NCBI RefSeq assembly: GCF_003573695.1
Contig: NC_039362.1
Coordinates: forward strand, 109,905,120 to 109,969,119
DNA: 64,000 bases
Direction: 5' to 3'
From: Papaver somniferum
Lineage: Eukaryota > Streptophyta > Magnoliopsida > Ranunculales > Papaveraceae
A program made the position numbers and the translations under genes. The notes beneath the pieces are model-generated. The model saw only the letters and a program-made list of their open reading frames with translations. It ran no database searches and was not told the DNA's origin. This document shows, one piece after another, positions 23,556-33,930 of this stretch (position 1 is its first letter; the number at the start of each line of letters is the position of its first letter).

Positions 23556-24278
23556 TTACAGCATAATAAAATTTCCTAGAGGAGTTCGAAAGGCAGTCTT
23601 ACTTGCATCATGCTCGTACATCCTTATCTGATTGTAGCCGCCGTATCCATCCATAAAAGAGAACATGCCGTGTCCGCTGGTGGCATCCACTAACATGTCG
23701 ATGTTAGGTAAAGGAAAATCATAATTGGGGCAGCATCCATTCAAGTCTCTGAAATCCACACAACACCTGATCTGTCCATTCTTATTCTTTACCGACACCA
23801 CATTATCCAGACAGGTCAGATGATGGATGGGTTTGATGAAGCCAGCAGCCGGCAACTTCTGAATCTCAGTCTTGATTTGTTCTTCTACCTCATGCCTGAA
23901 TTTCCTCGGGGATTGCTTGATCGGCTTAGATCCGGGTATGACATGTAGATGATGGGTGACCAGTTTTTCATCTAGGCCAGGCATTTCTTCATATGTCAGG
24001 GAAAATATGTCCCGGTATTCCTTGAGAAGTTGCAGGTATTCCTTGAGAAGTTGCACAAGTATCTTGTGTTCCTCCGCAGACAAGGTCGAACTGATGGAGA
24101 TAGGCCTGGGATATTCCTCATCCCCGATGTTGACCACTTCGAGCTCATCAGTTGTGGAATTAGTATCGTCCTGCAGATGTCGTGGAGCATCTGGTACTTC
24201 CTCTCGTGGCTCGTCGTTGTTGTAGCATTCCATTGGGCAGAGAGACTGGGGACAGTCTCCCCTGCTAATTGCTAACAA
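23556..24278 (-). pseudogene. Ty3/gypsy reverse transcriptase fragment
   Basis: This 240-codon open frame encodes the N-terminal half of a gypsy RT, which copies element RNA into DNA in the cytoplasmic particle. Motifs in order: the pre-RT segment EEMPGLDEKLVTHHLHV, a QSPRKF block (usually QRPRRF), CVDFRDLN, FPLPNIDMLVDATSGH, FSFMDGYGGYNQI and KTAFRTPLGNF. The frame stops just after this, before the YxDD catalytic box, so the enzyme is truncated. A 7-residue in-frame duplication (QLLKEYLQLLKEY, 24014-24056) is unusual. No protease is seen upstream. The family call is firm; the copy is dead. Confidence 0.85.
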
Positions 24279-24417
24279 TGGCGTTGGTACACCGTTTTTC
24301 CTTTATGATCACGGCTCGCCACAAAAGTCCGCTCCCTCTTCGTGTGAACGTGGGTCGCGACTTCACAGGATGGAGAAGAATGCTTCGTCAGCAAAGATGC
24401 ATCGTGAGTTTTATCCC

Positions 24418-24924
24418 TCAATGATGCAAGTCGGTCTTACTCCTGAATTGACGCCCACGTGGGGAGTGGGATGCAACGAACTTTGTCTGATTATTTCCGC
24501 GGAGCTTCCGTACGTGTTGGTTTGGTTTCCCTCGAAGTCCGTCATTGTAGTAGGCTTCTGTACGACCATGCCTGGGCGAACCTTGGATGTCCTGAGAGTC
24601 TTGAGAGTAATCACATTCGAAGACCCTCATGTGTCGATAAGGCCCTCTTGAAGTCTGAATCCTTGATGCGTACGGCGACATGTAGGGACGGTTGTGACCT
24701 TCCCCTGGTTGATTGCAGCAAAATGTCTCCGCCCGCTGATTCTTCGAGAGGTGTAAAAGTTCGCATAAACTTTCCACTAGAGAAACCGCTTCCTGATCCG
24801 CCGACCTCTGGTTCATAGTGAAACTATTGACTTGAGGAGGATCATTGTGAGGATAAATCCCCAGTGTAGGAGTCTCCATGACAGGACCACTCATATCTGA
24901 TGTCGCTTCTTTGATCAGGTCCAT
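24418..24924 (-). pseudogene. Gag-like central fragment of the gypsy element
   Basis: A 168-codon frame between the gag N-terminus and RT. It is rich in R, Q, N, S and P (LRGNNQTKFV, SPRGRQFRSK near the end), as in the linker after gag. There is no clear capsid domain or CCHC knuckle. It could be the remains of the gag-protease linker. Assignment rests on position. Confidence 0.4.
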
Positions 24925-24990
24925 GTATGCCCGCGCCGCTGAAGTACCTTCTCCGAGTGCGTTGAATGCGTTCCTTGTTGGCTCCAGGGG

Positions 24991-25441
24991 CTATCGCGGC
25001 TCTTGTGGGAATCGATAATTTAATGTCTCAAGAAAAGTGAGTACCTCTTTCTGAGTTGTATCCATGTACGTTTGTTCCCTTGTGAGAACTTCTTGGCTCT
25101 CCATCAAATCCACCATGGTAATAGGGGGTTGTCCTCCTCTGGCTCCTCCAGCTCCTCGCCCCGATGGAGGAGTGGCAGTTGCTCTGATGACGGCTGGAGG
25201 CGTTACACTTGAAGAGATACTAGGGTTTGCGGCTGCTCTGGCTCTGGTGATAGGAGGTGTCACGCCCAATGGAATATCTCTCTCTTGCTCCGCTGGTGCT
25301 GGTAGTAGAGGAAGTAATTCCACAAGATACATTGATGGTATTGACTGGATGCACGGTGACACCTGGGATATCAACACCGAGAGTGTTGTCAGCACTAGTC
25401 CCGTCAGGATTGGTTGCTGATCCAGACCTAAGATACACCAT
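24991..25441 (-). pseudogene. Gypsy gag N-terminus, frameshifted
   Basis: From the ATG at 25441 the frame starts MVYLRSGSATNPDG; after a shift near 25290 it continues QERDIPLGVTPPITRARAA and ends QKEVLTFLETL near 25010, then a stop. The array family gag starts MVDLRSGSVMNLN and has QKELCNYLKTL at the matching place, so the two are homologous. The predicted coiled segment with LTREQTYMDTTQKE precedes the capsid domain, which is missing here. Confidence 0.65.
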
Positions 25442-25500
25442 TTTCAAAATCAATAAAATTGAATTGGTATTGAAGAAATTGACTTCACAACCGAGAGATT

Positions 25501-25521
25501 GATCTCCCACTGTGGTCTCCA
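25501..25521 (-). other. Primer-binding site of the intronic gypsy element
   Basis: The minus strand reads TGGAGACCACAGTGGGAGAT beside the LTR end. It differs by one base from TGGCGACCACAGTGGGAGAT in the array family. The form resembles the Arg-tRNA-type TGGCGACTCCACTGGGGA of plant elements, but I do not assign the tRNA with certainty. Confidence 0.6.
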
Positions 25522-25523
25522 AT

Positions 25524-28098
25524 TGTTTATGGGTGAAAACTATTTCTGCTGGTTTTGGTAATTTTGGGGTGTGTGTGGATGAGAAATGAATCTAAACCCT
25601 AAAAAAATGCACTGCACGGGAGTGCTTTCTGATTCGAGAGATCAATCTGTACAATTCTGGCCTAAACCAAGAAATGGCCGTTCCAGACTTGCTTCGGTCA
25701 CAAAGTGAAGGAGATGGGGTTGATCTTAGGGAAGCGAAGAAGGTGTTGGGATTGTGGAGGTGTTGACTGTTTATGACTCGTATCAGAATACCGAACTGGA
25801 TTGCAATAATGTAAGCAATCAGCTCTGGGTGTTTGAATACGTTGTATCAACACTTGGTTTCTGTCTTGTCTGTTTTTTGGAAATAGGGAGGAGAACCTAT
25901 TTATACAAGTCATTGAGCCTAACCCACGTCTCTCATGGGAAGTGGAGTGATGGAGTAGTGGAGTTGTGTGTTAGTGTCATACAACCAGTCTTGCCCACTT
26001 CTCCCATCATCACTAGCCGTCCATGTCTTCCTGACACGTTCTTGTGATGGTGCGTTGCACGCTGCACGCTGTAAACCGCCAGACCAATACCCCAGTATGT
26101 ATCCCCCAGTTTGTGACATGCTTGATGTCTCGAATGTGTGGATGTGGAACCCACAGAAAGTAGCATGTGATGCTAGATTAAATAACTAAGTTATTTAGGA
26201 AGTCGATATTTATGAAATATCGTGTGTATTATATGCAGGTAATGCATCGAATATATTCAGCATGTATGAAGCATCGCTGTTTTAAGGCTTAACGGAGTAA
26301 GTCACGAATTTAAGCGTCTGAAAATAGCATCACATCCAGCCATTTTCGAGTGATCGTTTGGAGGCTATACAGGCAAGCCCTGATTTGTCTGATCAGCCCA
26401 TGTGGAAGAGTGGTGGACGGTGATCGTGGTGATGCCTCACTGGTTGCTTAACTCATGTCTTAGGCTGTCCATCCAAGCTGGCGAAGTTGGGCGGACGAGA
26501 TGACTTGCGACCCACATCTGCGACCGTCAGATTAGGGTTTAGGAGGTGCGCAAGTACCTTCTTTCATCTTGGTCGAATCCATGTATGGGAGATGTTTTTG
26601 GCAAGACCGATCGGGCATGCGTGTAGACGGCTTTCCGGTGTACACGTCCGTACCTTGCTGTCCCATGGAGATGTGATCTAAGCCACTCGATTTGTCCGGC
26701 AAAGTTGAGTGGTCGAGATCGGTTTGCAATTGGAACCACGCGACCATGCCTAGTTTGGGCGCACGAATCGAGGCATCCATCCATGGTCGGCCTTGGCCGA
26801 TTGGTCACGCATGTAGACGGGCCCACGACAATTGTGTTGACATGCTTGTGACCCTTTGAGTCTACATCTACACCCTCCATCTATGCCTGCGAAGATGGAT
26901 GGTCGCGACTGATTTGCGACACATGTGATATGCCGCAAACCCTAATTAGGGTTTCATGTCCACGCTACTTTGGCTGGACGAATTGGCAAGCTACGCTTCT
27001 CTTTTAGGGAGGCCGACCATGTGGGGCCCACATTGGGCCGGTGATGAACATGCCAATACCTTCCTGACGGCTATGGGTCTGATCTAATCCATCCAAACAT
27101 GCTGGTGAGGTTGGATGGTCGTGATCAATTTAAGACCTTTAGTGGAATTTCCTGCCACCCTTAAAGCATCACGCCGGCAGAACTTTGGGAGAGCGTTTGC
27201 TTCTCCCTGGCTAGGTCGTGAGGTGGTCGATTTTGCAGGCGTGAAGAGGGCCCGCCGGTGTGCAGGACAACGCTTGTCTGACTGGCCATGGGACGATCTA
27301 TGCCGTCCAACCATGCCAGTGAAGTTGGACGGCCGCGATCTGTTTGAGACCGACATTGGCAGTCTTGTGCGTACATGTTTTCCAAGCTTCTCCATACCAT
27401 CCCAACCATCCTACTCTAGGCTGGTGTTCGGTGGTTGTTTGGAAGGTGTGGTATGTATTCGACCGACCAGGGCATAAACGTGCCCGCTGGTGGTCATTAA
27501 GATGGTAGCCTACTCCTGCTGAGGATCGTCTAGGATGGTTAAATCATGCGGAAAACTTGCGTGGTCGTGATTGTTTCTGAGACTGTCAGTCCAGATTCAA
27601 ATATGCTCAATCAGGCTAGTATAACACACCGAGAGATTTATGCTCAATCGGGCTAGTATAACACACCGAGAGAGGTGGGCTCAATCGGTCTAGTATAACA
27701 CACATAGAGATGTGGCATGTACGGGTATTTCGTGCATGCCTCACTATTAACACTTGGAGATTCGTGTTACTCTGCTGAGAGCGACACTCAGTCGTCATGC
27801 CGCACTAATAATGAGAGTTCTGCGGTAACAACACAGGAAATACAAGGCTAGTCATGCATTAATTAATAATGCTGTAAATTCACAGGGTATATGGGATTGT
27901 TGCTACATGCTCCAAATTGGATGAATTTTGTGTATTTAATTCACAGAATACTGGGATTGTTGCCACATGCTCCATTCTATGTGAATTATTAAAGTGAAGA
28001 AGTATTCATCACTTATCAGTGGCTTTATCCTTTGCATGATGTCAGCGTATAAATTTGGTTTTACAATTTTAGCCCTGAACTAAAATCCACCATCAATA
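25524..28098 (-). repeat. 5' LTR of the intronic gypsy element
   Basis: Direct copy of 18339-20911. The outer end reads CCATCAATA where the inner copy has CCATCAACA. The TATA box TATAAATAGG (minus) is at 25896-25905. It would drive the minus-strand transcript through gag and RT. Confidence 0.9.
25896..25905 (-). promoter_or_regulatory. LTR TATA box (intronic gypsy, 5' LTR)
   Basis: Minus strand TATAAATAGG, about 370 bases before the primer site. This leaves an R-U5 length of about 340 bases, a normal layout. Confidence 0.6.
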
Positions 28099-28500
28099 GA
28101 CACATACAATGTCTTCTAATTTATTCATTCTTTCTTATCTATTGTAGATTAAAAAAAACTATGGAGCTCGTTTTTTTTCCCAATCCAAAAGGAAAAGGGA
28201 TATTGTATCTTCGTCTAAGGTTCCCTTCGAATTGAATTCTTCGGGTTTCTGTGCGGGTCAGTCTTCTACTAGCGGGCATAGCGACTCAGATGGTGCAGCC
28301 GCACTAAATTTGTACTAGATTCTTGCCACTCGACTGATCCATCACCCTCCTCCTCTAGGATTTCCGAGGTAGAGATTCGGATGGCATCGAAACTTGTCTC
28401 GGTAAGAATTTCTCCATTTTATGCAAAAAGACTTTCTTTTTTCGGCTGTGTTTTCTCCTTTATTAGCCATTTTAACTGATTAGCAAAGTAATCTTTTCAG

Positions 28501-28896
28501 TTTATGAACGAATTTTTTAGAGGGTTTCATTTTTCAAGGCATATCAAGCAGAAAGCTGATGAAGCCCCTTCTGCACGGTCGATGTTAGCAGCTAGGCTTG
28601 AGAGTGAAAGATCCAACAACTCGAGTTTAACTCGTCAAGTTGCAGATCTTAGCGCGAAATGTAGGCAGCTTGAGCTAAATGAAAACCTTCTGGAGGATAA
28701 AATTGTCCAGCTCAACCAACATCTTAAGAATGCTCGTGAGCGTCTTGTTTTGACCGAATCTCTCCCTCGTCATTCTTCTGAAATCGGCGCCAGCTCTCTT
28801 GGTGATGTTGCCAGCACCGTTGGTGTTGATACAGGTAGAGGGAAGTCGATACTTAGTGACAGTGAAATTGATCAGTCATCCGAGGATTCTGATTGA
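28501..28896 (+). CDS. Coiled-coil C-terminal exon (exon 3)
   Basis: Preceded by the acceptor ATCTTTTCAG ending at 28500, the frame is open for 131 codons to a TGA at 28894-28896. Residues about 25-90 have a leucine/polar heptad pattern (AARLESERSNNSSLTRQV, LELNENLLEDKIVQL), a clear coiled coil. The tail is acidic and serine-rich (SDSEIDQSSEDSD), which suggests a soluble, possibly nuclear, protein that multimerises. It is in phase with exon 2 (ends SKLVS, then FMNEFF). It is the only unbroken exon of this gene. It has the same general plan as the gene at 62449-63802, but little direct residue similarity is visible. Confidence 0.55.
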   Translation, partial: FMNEFFRGFHFSRHIKQKADEAPSARSMLAARLESERSNNSSLTRQVADLSAKCRQLELNENLLEDKIVQLNQHLKNARERLVLTESLPRHSSEIGASSLGDVASTVGVDTGRGKSILSDSEIDQSSEDSD

Positions 28897-29526
28897 AAGC
28901 TTGTTTATCACCTTTGTACCCTTTTTCTCTTTTTATTTTTGGTAAATTTGGCTTATCTTTCCTTCGGTTAAGAGCAATATGTCGCCTTGCTTTGGCATAT
29001 GATAACTTTAGTAGGTGCGATAGAGGGATGAGGTATCATCACTAAAAATTATGAAGTATGCAGATGGAGATAAAGGACCTCCGCAAAGAAGAATTTAGGT
29101 TTTTGTTGCTTGTTTTCTAGTCGTAAAACTTGTGACGCACTTATTAGTTTGTTTCTTTGGAGTTAGAATTAGTTCTCCTTTTGTGCACTTGTTTCTGCTT
29201 TGATACCCTAGAACTATGGTATTGTTTGGGAAAATTTATGTTTTAGTGTAGTCATTTTTATAATAAATTTTTACAAACACCTTTCTCAAATAAATGATAT
29301 CACTGGAAAATGCTCTAAAACTTGAGAGGATTTCAAACCATGATTATACTACTAACATGTTATACTAAGTCGAAAAGGTCGACCATTTCATACCATGCCG
29401 ACTTACTACAACTCTAATATTGTTTAAACACTACTAAATTTCTAAAGCAAGTGAAACTGGGAATTAACATAATTTTAAGAGTTACTGACAAGTATCAAAC
29501 CACAATCTAAGAGTTCAAACAAGTTT
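28897..29526. other. 3' flank of the coiled-coil pseudogene, no gene
   Basis: AT-rich sequence without open frames. The first part is probably 3' UTR (TTTATTTTTGG near 28935). Nothing else is recognisable. Confidence 0.5.
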
Positions 29527-29920
29527 CATGCATCCTCCTCATTGTTGTTATCTTCCTCCACATCATCAGCTTTTTCACCATCACTAGCTTTTTCACCAGC
29601 ATCAGCTTTTGATTTCCCCTTTATTGGACCTATGTATTCACCAGCCTCGTTCTAGTAGGGGTTCACTCCAGAAAAGTCAAATGCCTTGAAAAAAGTTCTT
29701 GGATCAAATTCCTCTTCTTCTTCCTCTGATGATATGCATTCAGATTACTTGCGGGATTGCTAAGACTTTTCATAAACCTAAGAAATTCTTCGGGATCTTT
29801 CTTACCCATCAGAAGTAACTTTCTTACAGGCTTCTATGGAAGGATAAATCTTGTCAATCTATGGTAATAACTCTGCTGCATTGGTAGGACAAGGGATATC
29901 TTCTATGTTTTCCTCTTGGA
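29527..29920 (-). pseudogene. Unrecognised degenerate coding remnant with acidic tail
   Basis: On the minus strand one frame reads, with stops, DIPCPTNAAELLP, IDKIYPSIEACKKVTSDG, then EEEEEEFDPRTFFKAFDFSG, NEAGEYIGPIKGKSK and the tail GEKADDVEEDNNNEEDA before TGA near 29528. The long run of protein-like sequence with only scattered stops suggests a recently decayed gene or captured exon. I do not recognise the family. Confidence 0.45.
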
Positions 29921-30288
29921 ACCTAAACAAAATATGTATTCGATATGACTCTGTAGTATATTATCATAATAATTCTTTATAAAGCTGTGGATGGGGAAAA
30001 ACGATTTGCTGGTTTTTAAGGAATTGAGGAGACGATCGTACGGAGGAGACTCCTCGAACCGAGCGAAATGTTAAACCTCACACAGATGCACCGCTGCAAA
30101 GGGGGTGCTTTAGATTCGAGAGATCAATCTGTAGTACTCCAGCCTAAATCAAGACAATGATCGTTCCAGAGTAAATTCGGTCACAAAAGAGGATGGATTG
30201 ATATGTAGGACGGAAGCTGGGAAATGTGTGGAATCAATGGTAATCAAAGATTGTGAGTGTGTGAATTCTGAATATGATAAGCTCTGAA

Positions 30289-33200
30289 TGAATAAGCGCA
30301 ATAAAAACTTGGTGGGCCCGGAGGTGTGTGAAAATTAAGCGCAATAAAAACGGGCCTACAGTAATACCGCAAGTGCACGATCGTCAGTTGTAGCTCGTGC
30401 AAGTACGGGTCGATCCACAGAGACTGGGTGTGTTTTGGAGTTTTCTAGCTATTTTGGGCTCTAAATTGCTATTGTTGGGCTTTGGGTACCAATGGATTTT
30501 GGTAACCAATGGGTTATGATTGTGCTTTGGGCCTTTGAGTTCTTTGGGAATGAACTGGGCTTTAGCTTTAGCCTATCAGTAAACTAGGCTTTGGAGAGAA
30601 CTGTAGACTGGGCTCAATGATCTTGAAGTGCTCTTGGGCTCAGTGGTTTTGAAATGAATTAAACTGGGGTTTTGATGTGAGCTAAGCTTTGATTGAGTTG
30701 GGCTTTCACAGTGAACTGGGCCTGTCTTTAACCTTAAGAGTTTACAGTGGGCTTAAAGCAGAAGAGAAGTGACAGAGCTGAGAGCAAAGTGGGCAGTAAC
30801 AAGAGAGCAGTGAACAAGAATGGTAAAGAAAGACAGTGAGCAAACAGAAAGTGACAGTGAGGAAGTAACAAAGTGAAACAATGTATGTACAAGGCCAACA
30901 TTAGAGGGTATTTACAGGGCAGTGACAAGAGAGGACTGGTACTGTGGACAGCACAGGCAAAGGAAGAACAAGGCACAAAACAGTTATAAAAACAGCTATA
31001 AAAACAGTGATAAGAAGCCAAAAAAACAGATAGATAACAAAGAAGAACAGGAAAGATGCTAGGCAGTGGCTGTTTTTGGTTAAATCCTTGTCCCTAATGG
31101 AGCTAGGTGAAGGTTCAAGCCTGCCTATGTTCCAGGGCATACATAAATGGAATGGAAAGATAAAAAGCTTTCTCAACTGTTTACTCCTAGCATTGACTGT
31201 CTTTTGACAGCACAATCAATCACAAGCACAGTTGAGCACTAATTTCCTCCATTTCTCAATCAATTCTATTTACATGAATTATAACCTAACATTCCACCAC
31301 TAACAGTGACTTAAGGCATCATCTCAGCCTAGCTATACACATACACATGTGAGCTCACAAAACAGCAACAAAAAAACATTTACTAAACAGAGAACTACAA
31401 ACTAACATGTGAACTAGAATGAAATGTGAATTAAAACATAAAACAAACTGAATTGAAACGAGATAAACTAAAACTGAATTTGGAATTAAAATTGAAAATT
31501 AAAATTAAATCTACAAATACAAAACAGGGAAGAAAAATCTACCCAAGAGGAACTGGCTAGTCCAGCCCTCATGGGGATACACTGGCTAGTCCAGAGATAC
31601 CCTTCATCCTCTACACCGTGAGCTATTTATACTTCAAAAGCCCCAATAATTTACAAACCCTAAAATTAAAATTAGGTATTTTCAATTCCGAAATTGCTCA
31701 CCAAATCCGCTGAATTGGTGGTGACCCATGCCTCTTCTCTTCTCTCTCGATCCTTCTCTGCCCTCAATTTCAATCTATAGCCTCATCTATTTCATCAACT
31801 CTTCACGCCTAGGGTTCCAGCGAGAAAAAGGGGTGATGGGCTGATGTAATAGATGGCTAGAGAGTAGGGGGATGTATAGGTGATTGAGACAGAGGAGTTG
31901 GTGGTAGACATGGTGGTGACAGGAGCGATGGATGATGGAGTTGCAGTCGGGAAAGGTGGTAGCAGGTCGGGAGAAAGACGAAGAAAGAAGGAGGAGAAAT
32001 GATTTGGGTTAGGGTTCTCTCTTTTGGGGTATAGGGTAATTAATGTTTGGGTGTGAGGCAGTGTCATCAAATTTCGATGTCTTGCGATGCTTAGCCGTGG
32101 GGTGTGGAGATGAAGATTGATCTAACGGCTAAAAGTGAAGAGGCTGGCAGCGACCGTTGGATGCAGATATACAACGAAACTAACGGCGCCAGATGGAGTT
32201 AGGTGCTGTAGTGTTAGACAGGAGCTTCCGATTTCGATGAACGACGATGAAGCGACCATTGGATGATGAGATGGATCCAATCCGACGGCTGAAGATGGAG
32301 GCGGGTTTGGATATAGGAAATGGGTTTGGGTGAGGGTTTTGGGCCTTGGGTATGCCAAGCCCATATCTTCTTTAAGAACAATTCTTCCTTCTTGAGCCCA
32401 TTCCTAGCTTTTTGGACTTGTGCACACCATTCTTTGCGGCTTCCTTGCGTAATTTCTCCCGGCTTTTCACTACTTTTCTGCTCTTTTCGCTCCGCTATTC
32501 ATCCAAACTTTATTTATTACCTAAAAATGCAAAATTAATTAGTAAAAATATTTATTCTTGAAACAATGAAAATACAGAATATGGGATAAAATGTAGAATT
32601 AATGCACAAAAGATGAGTTAAATGCCAAGAAAAATATATAGAAATATGCACTTTTTAGCACTCATCAGCAGCCTTCTCTCCTCTCCTCCCAAACTCTCGA
32701 CCACCATTCTATTCAACCCCATAGACATATTTATACTCAAAAGCACCGAGATAATCCGAGTTAAATGCAAATAATTCTCCCTTAATGATTTTTATTTTCA
32801 CGGGAATATTTTCTTTCCCTGTTCACCTTTCACGCGTTTGTTCTGAGCTGGATTTCCTTGTTTATCCTGGCTTGATTGGTCGAATCTTGTTGAATAAAGA
32901 AGAAAATATTCTCCCATGCAGTTACGTATCATCCAATATCCCGTGATAATCTCTCTTCCCTGTTTAACCAAGACTCGATGTTCTATCCCAACTGGACCGA
33001 ATCCATTAACCATACAATCCCTGTTTAGCCCAAGCAGGTTAATCAAAACAAAATCCACTGATTGAATCTCGCTCAAAGCCCGCACAAGATCGAACCCAAA
33101 TTTCTTCCGTGAACTGCATGAACTTTCCCGCCATTTTGAATTTTCAAATCGTGAAGAAGGATGTCCCCCTAACCGTCTGTGGAGTGAAAATAGCAAATGC

Positions 33201-33425
33201 CCAAATGAGGGCCCCTTAGTAATTGGGTTGCCCCTTAACCAAAATGAGAGTCCGAATAACAAATTTCCACCGGGGATGCTCCGCATAATTTTCGAGCCGA
33301 TTTTTCCAAAATTATTTATTTCCAAAAAATACCTACAAACACGCAAAATACCATAATAAAAACGAAAACAAGTACTAACAATACAGAGAATTGAGAAAAA
33401 AATAGACACATATAAGCGTCTATCA
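30289..33425 (-). mobile_element. Nested Athila/Tat-like LTRs inside LTR A
   Basis: On the minus strand one LTR starts TGATAGACGCTTATATGTG at 33425 and another starts TGATGAGTGCTAAAAAGTGC at 32667. The tail near 30289-30360 has GCACTTGCGGTATTACTGT and two copies of TTTTTATTGCGCTTA. The sequence resembles plant Athila/Tat-group LTR ends and leader, by memory of the pattern. The ends at 30289 (TG) and 33425 (CA) are clean, but there is no target-site duplication. There is no coding sequence; the small minus-strand frames inside are not genes. Confidence 0.55.
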
Positions 33426-33539
33426 AATACACTTTCACCATTTGAATCGGGGATTACTTAGAGGTAGCTCAGACGCCCGGTTGTTGGTTATTTATTACTA
33501 ATTGTGGAATTCAGTGGAGAATAATTCACAAAACTGAGG

Positions 33540-33930
33540 AATAAGATGTTTATTATTAATTCATAGGACCATCTGAGGATTCGACTATGAATTCAGAATA
33601 ATAAAGTGAGCATTACCATTCCATGGGATCGTAGATTCGACCATAGAATCAGAGTAATTAAGATTTATCTATTACCATTTATGAGACCAGTTGTGGATTC
33701 GATCATGAAATCGGGGTAATGAGATAATATAGTTATTGTTATTCTATGAGATCAAGCCGTGGATTCGATCATAGTTACAGAACAATTGTTATTTCCATTC
33801 CATGGGACCAGTCGTGGATTCGACCATAGAATAGGAGCAATTATTATTGCCACTCCATGGGACCAGTCGTGGATTCGACCATGGAATAGGAGCAATAATA
33901 GATTATTCTGGGAATTCAGTAGTGAATGTC
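33540..33930 (-). repeat. 55-58 bp tandem units, LTR A copy
   Basis: Six units sharing ATGGGACCAGTCGTGGATTC then GACCATAGAAT or a variant. Equivalent arrays: LTR B 42387-42725, LTR C 50521-50845, LTR D 59621-59955. Confidence 0.8.

Larger units (their letters stand above)
18334..28103 (-). mobile_element. Ty3/gypsy LTR retrotransposon in the intron
   Basis: Two direct LTRs (18339-20911 and 25524-28098) bound a 4.6 kb interior. It is oriented minus: primer site at 25501-25521, gag pieces, then RT, then polypurine tract beside 20911. Outer flanks share GACA (18334-18337 and 28099-28102), so the duplication is 4 bp exact, or 5 bp with one mismatch (GACAT/GACAC). The LTRs differ by scattered substitutions and small indels, so the insertion is not recent. 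The interior lacks visible protease, RNase H and integrase, so the copy is internally deleted. Confidence 0.88.
18289..28147 (+). other. Intron 1, expanded by a retrotransposon
   Basis: The donor is CAC|GTAAGT at 18289 and the acceptor is CTATTGTAG ending at 28147. Without the inserted element (18339-28098) the intron would be about 100 bases. The element lies antisense to the gene. Confidence 0.65.
17741..28896 (+). pseudogene. Three-exon coiled-coil gene of the gypsy-type transposon ORF kind, disrupted
   Basis: Exon 1 is about 17741-18288 (ATG chosen at 17741, MAMVPVPTPP), intron 1 starts GTAAGT at 18289, exon 2 is 28148-28401, intron 2 is 28402-28500, exon 3 is 28501-28896. Exon 1 reads KEGELLIPALA then, in a shifted frame, GFMLPIPLLVHEFLYIKNL. 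This resembles the N-terminal domain of plant proteins labelled 'putative gypsy type transposon' (PF04195); the match is by eye. Exon 3 is a coiled coil. Breaks: a frameshift near 17900, TGA at 18231, a frameshift near 28312, and a phase mismatch at intron 1. Intron 1 has been stretched by a 9.8 kb Ty3/gypsy insertion. Function is unknown; such proteins are usually carried by large plant retroelements. Confidence 0.65.
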
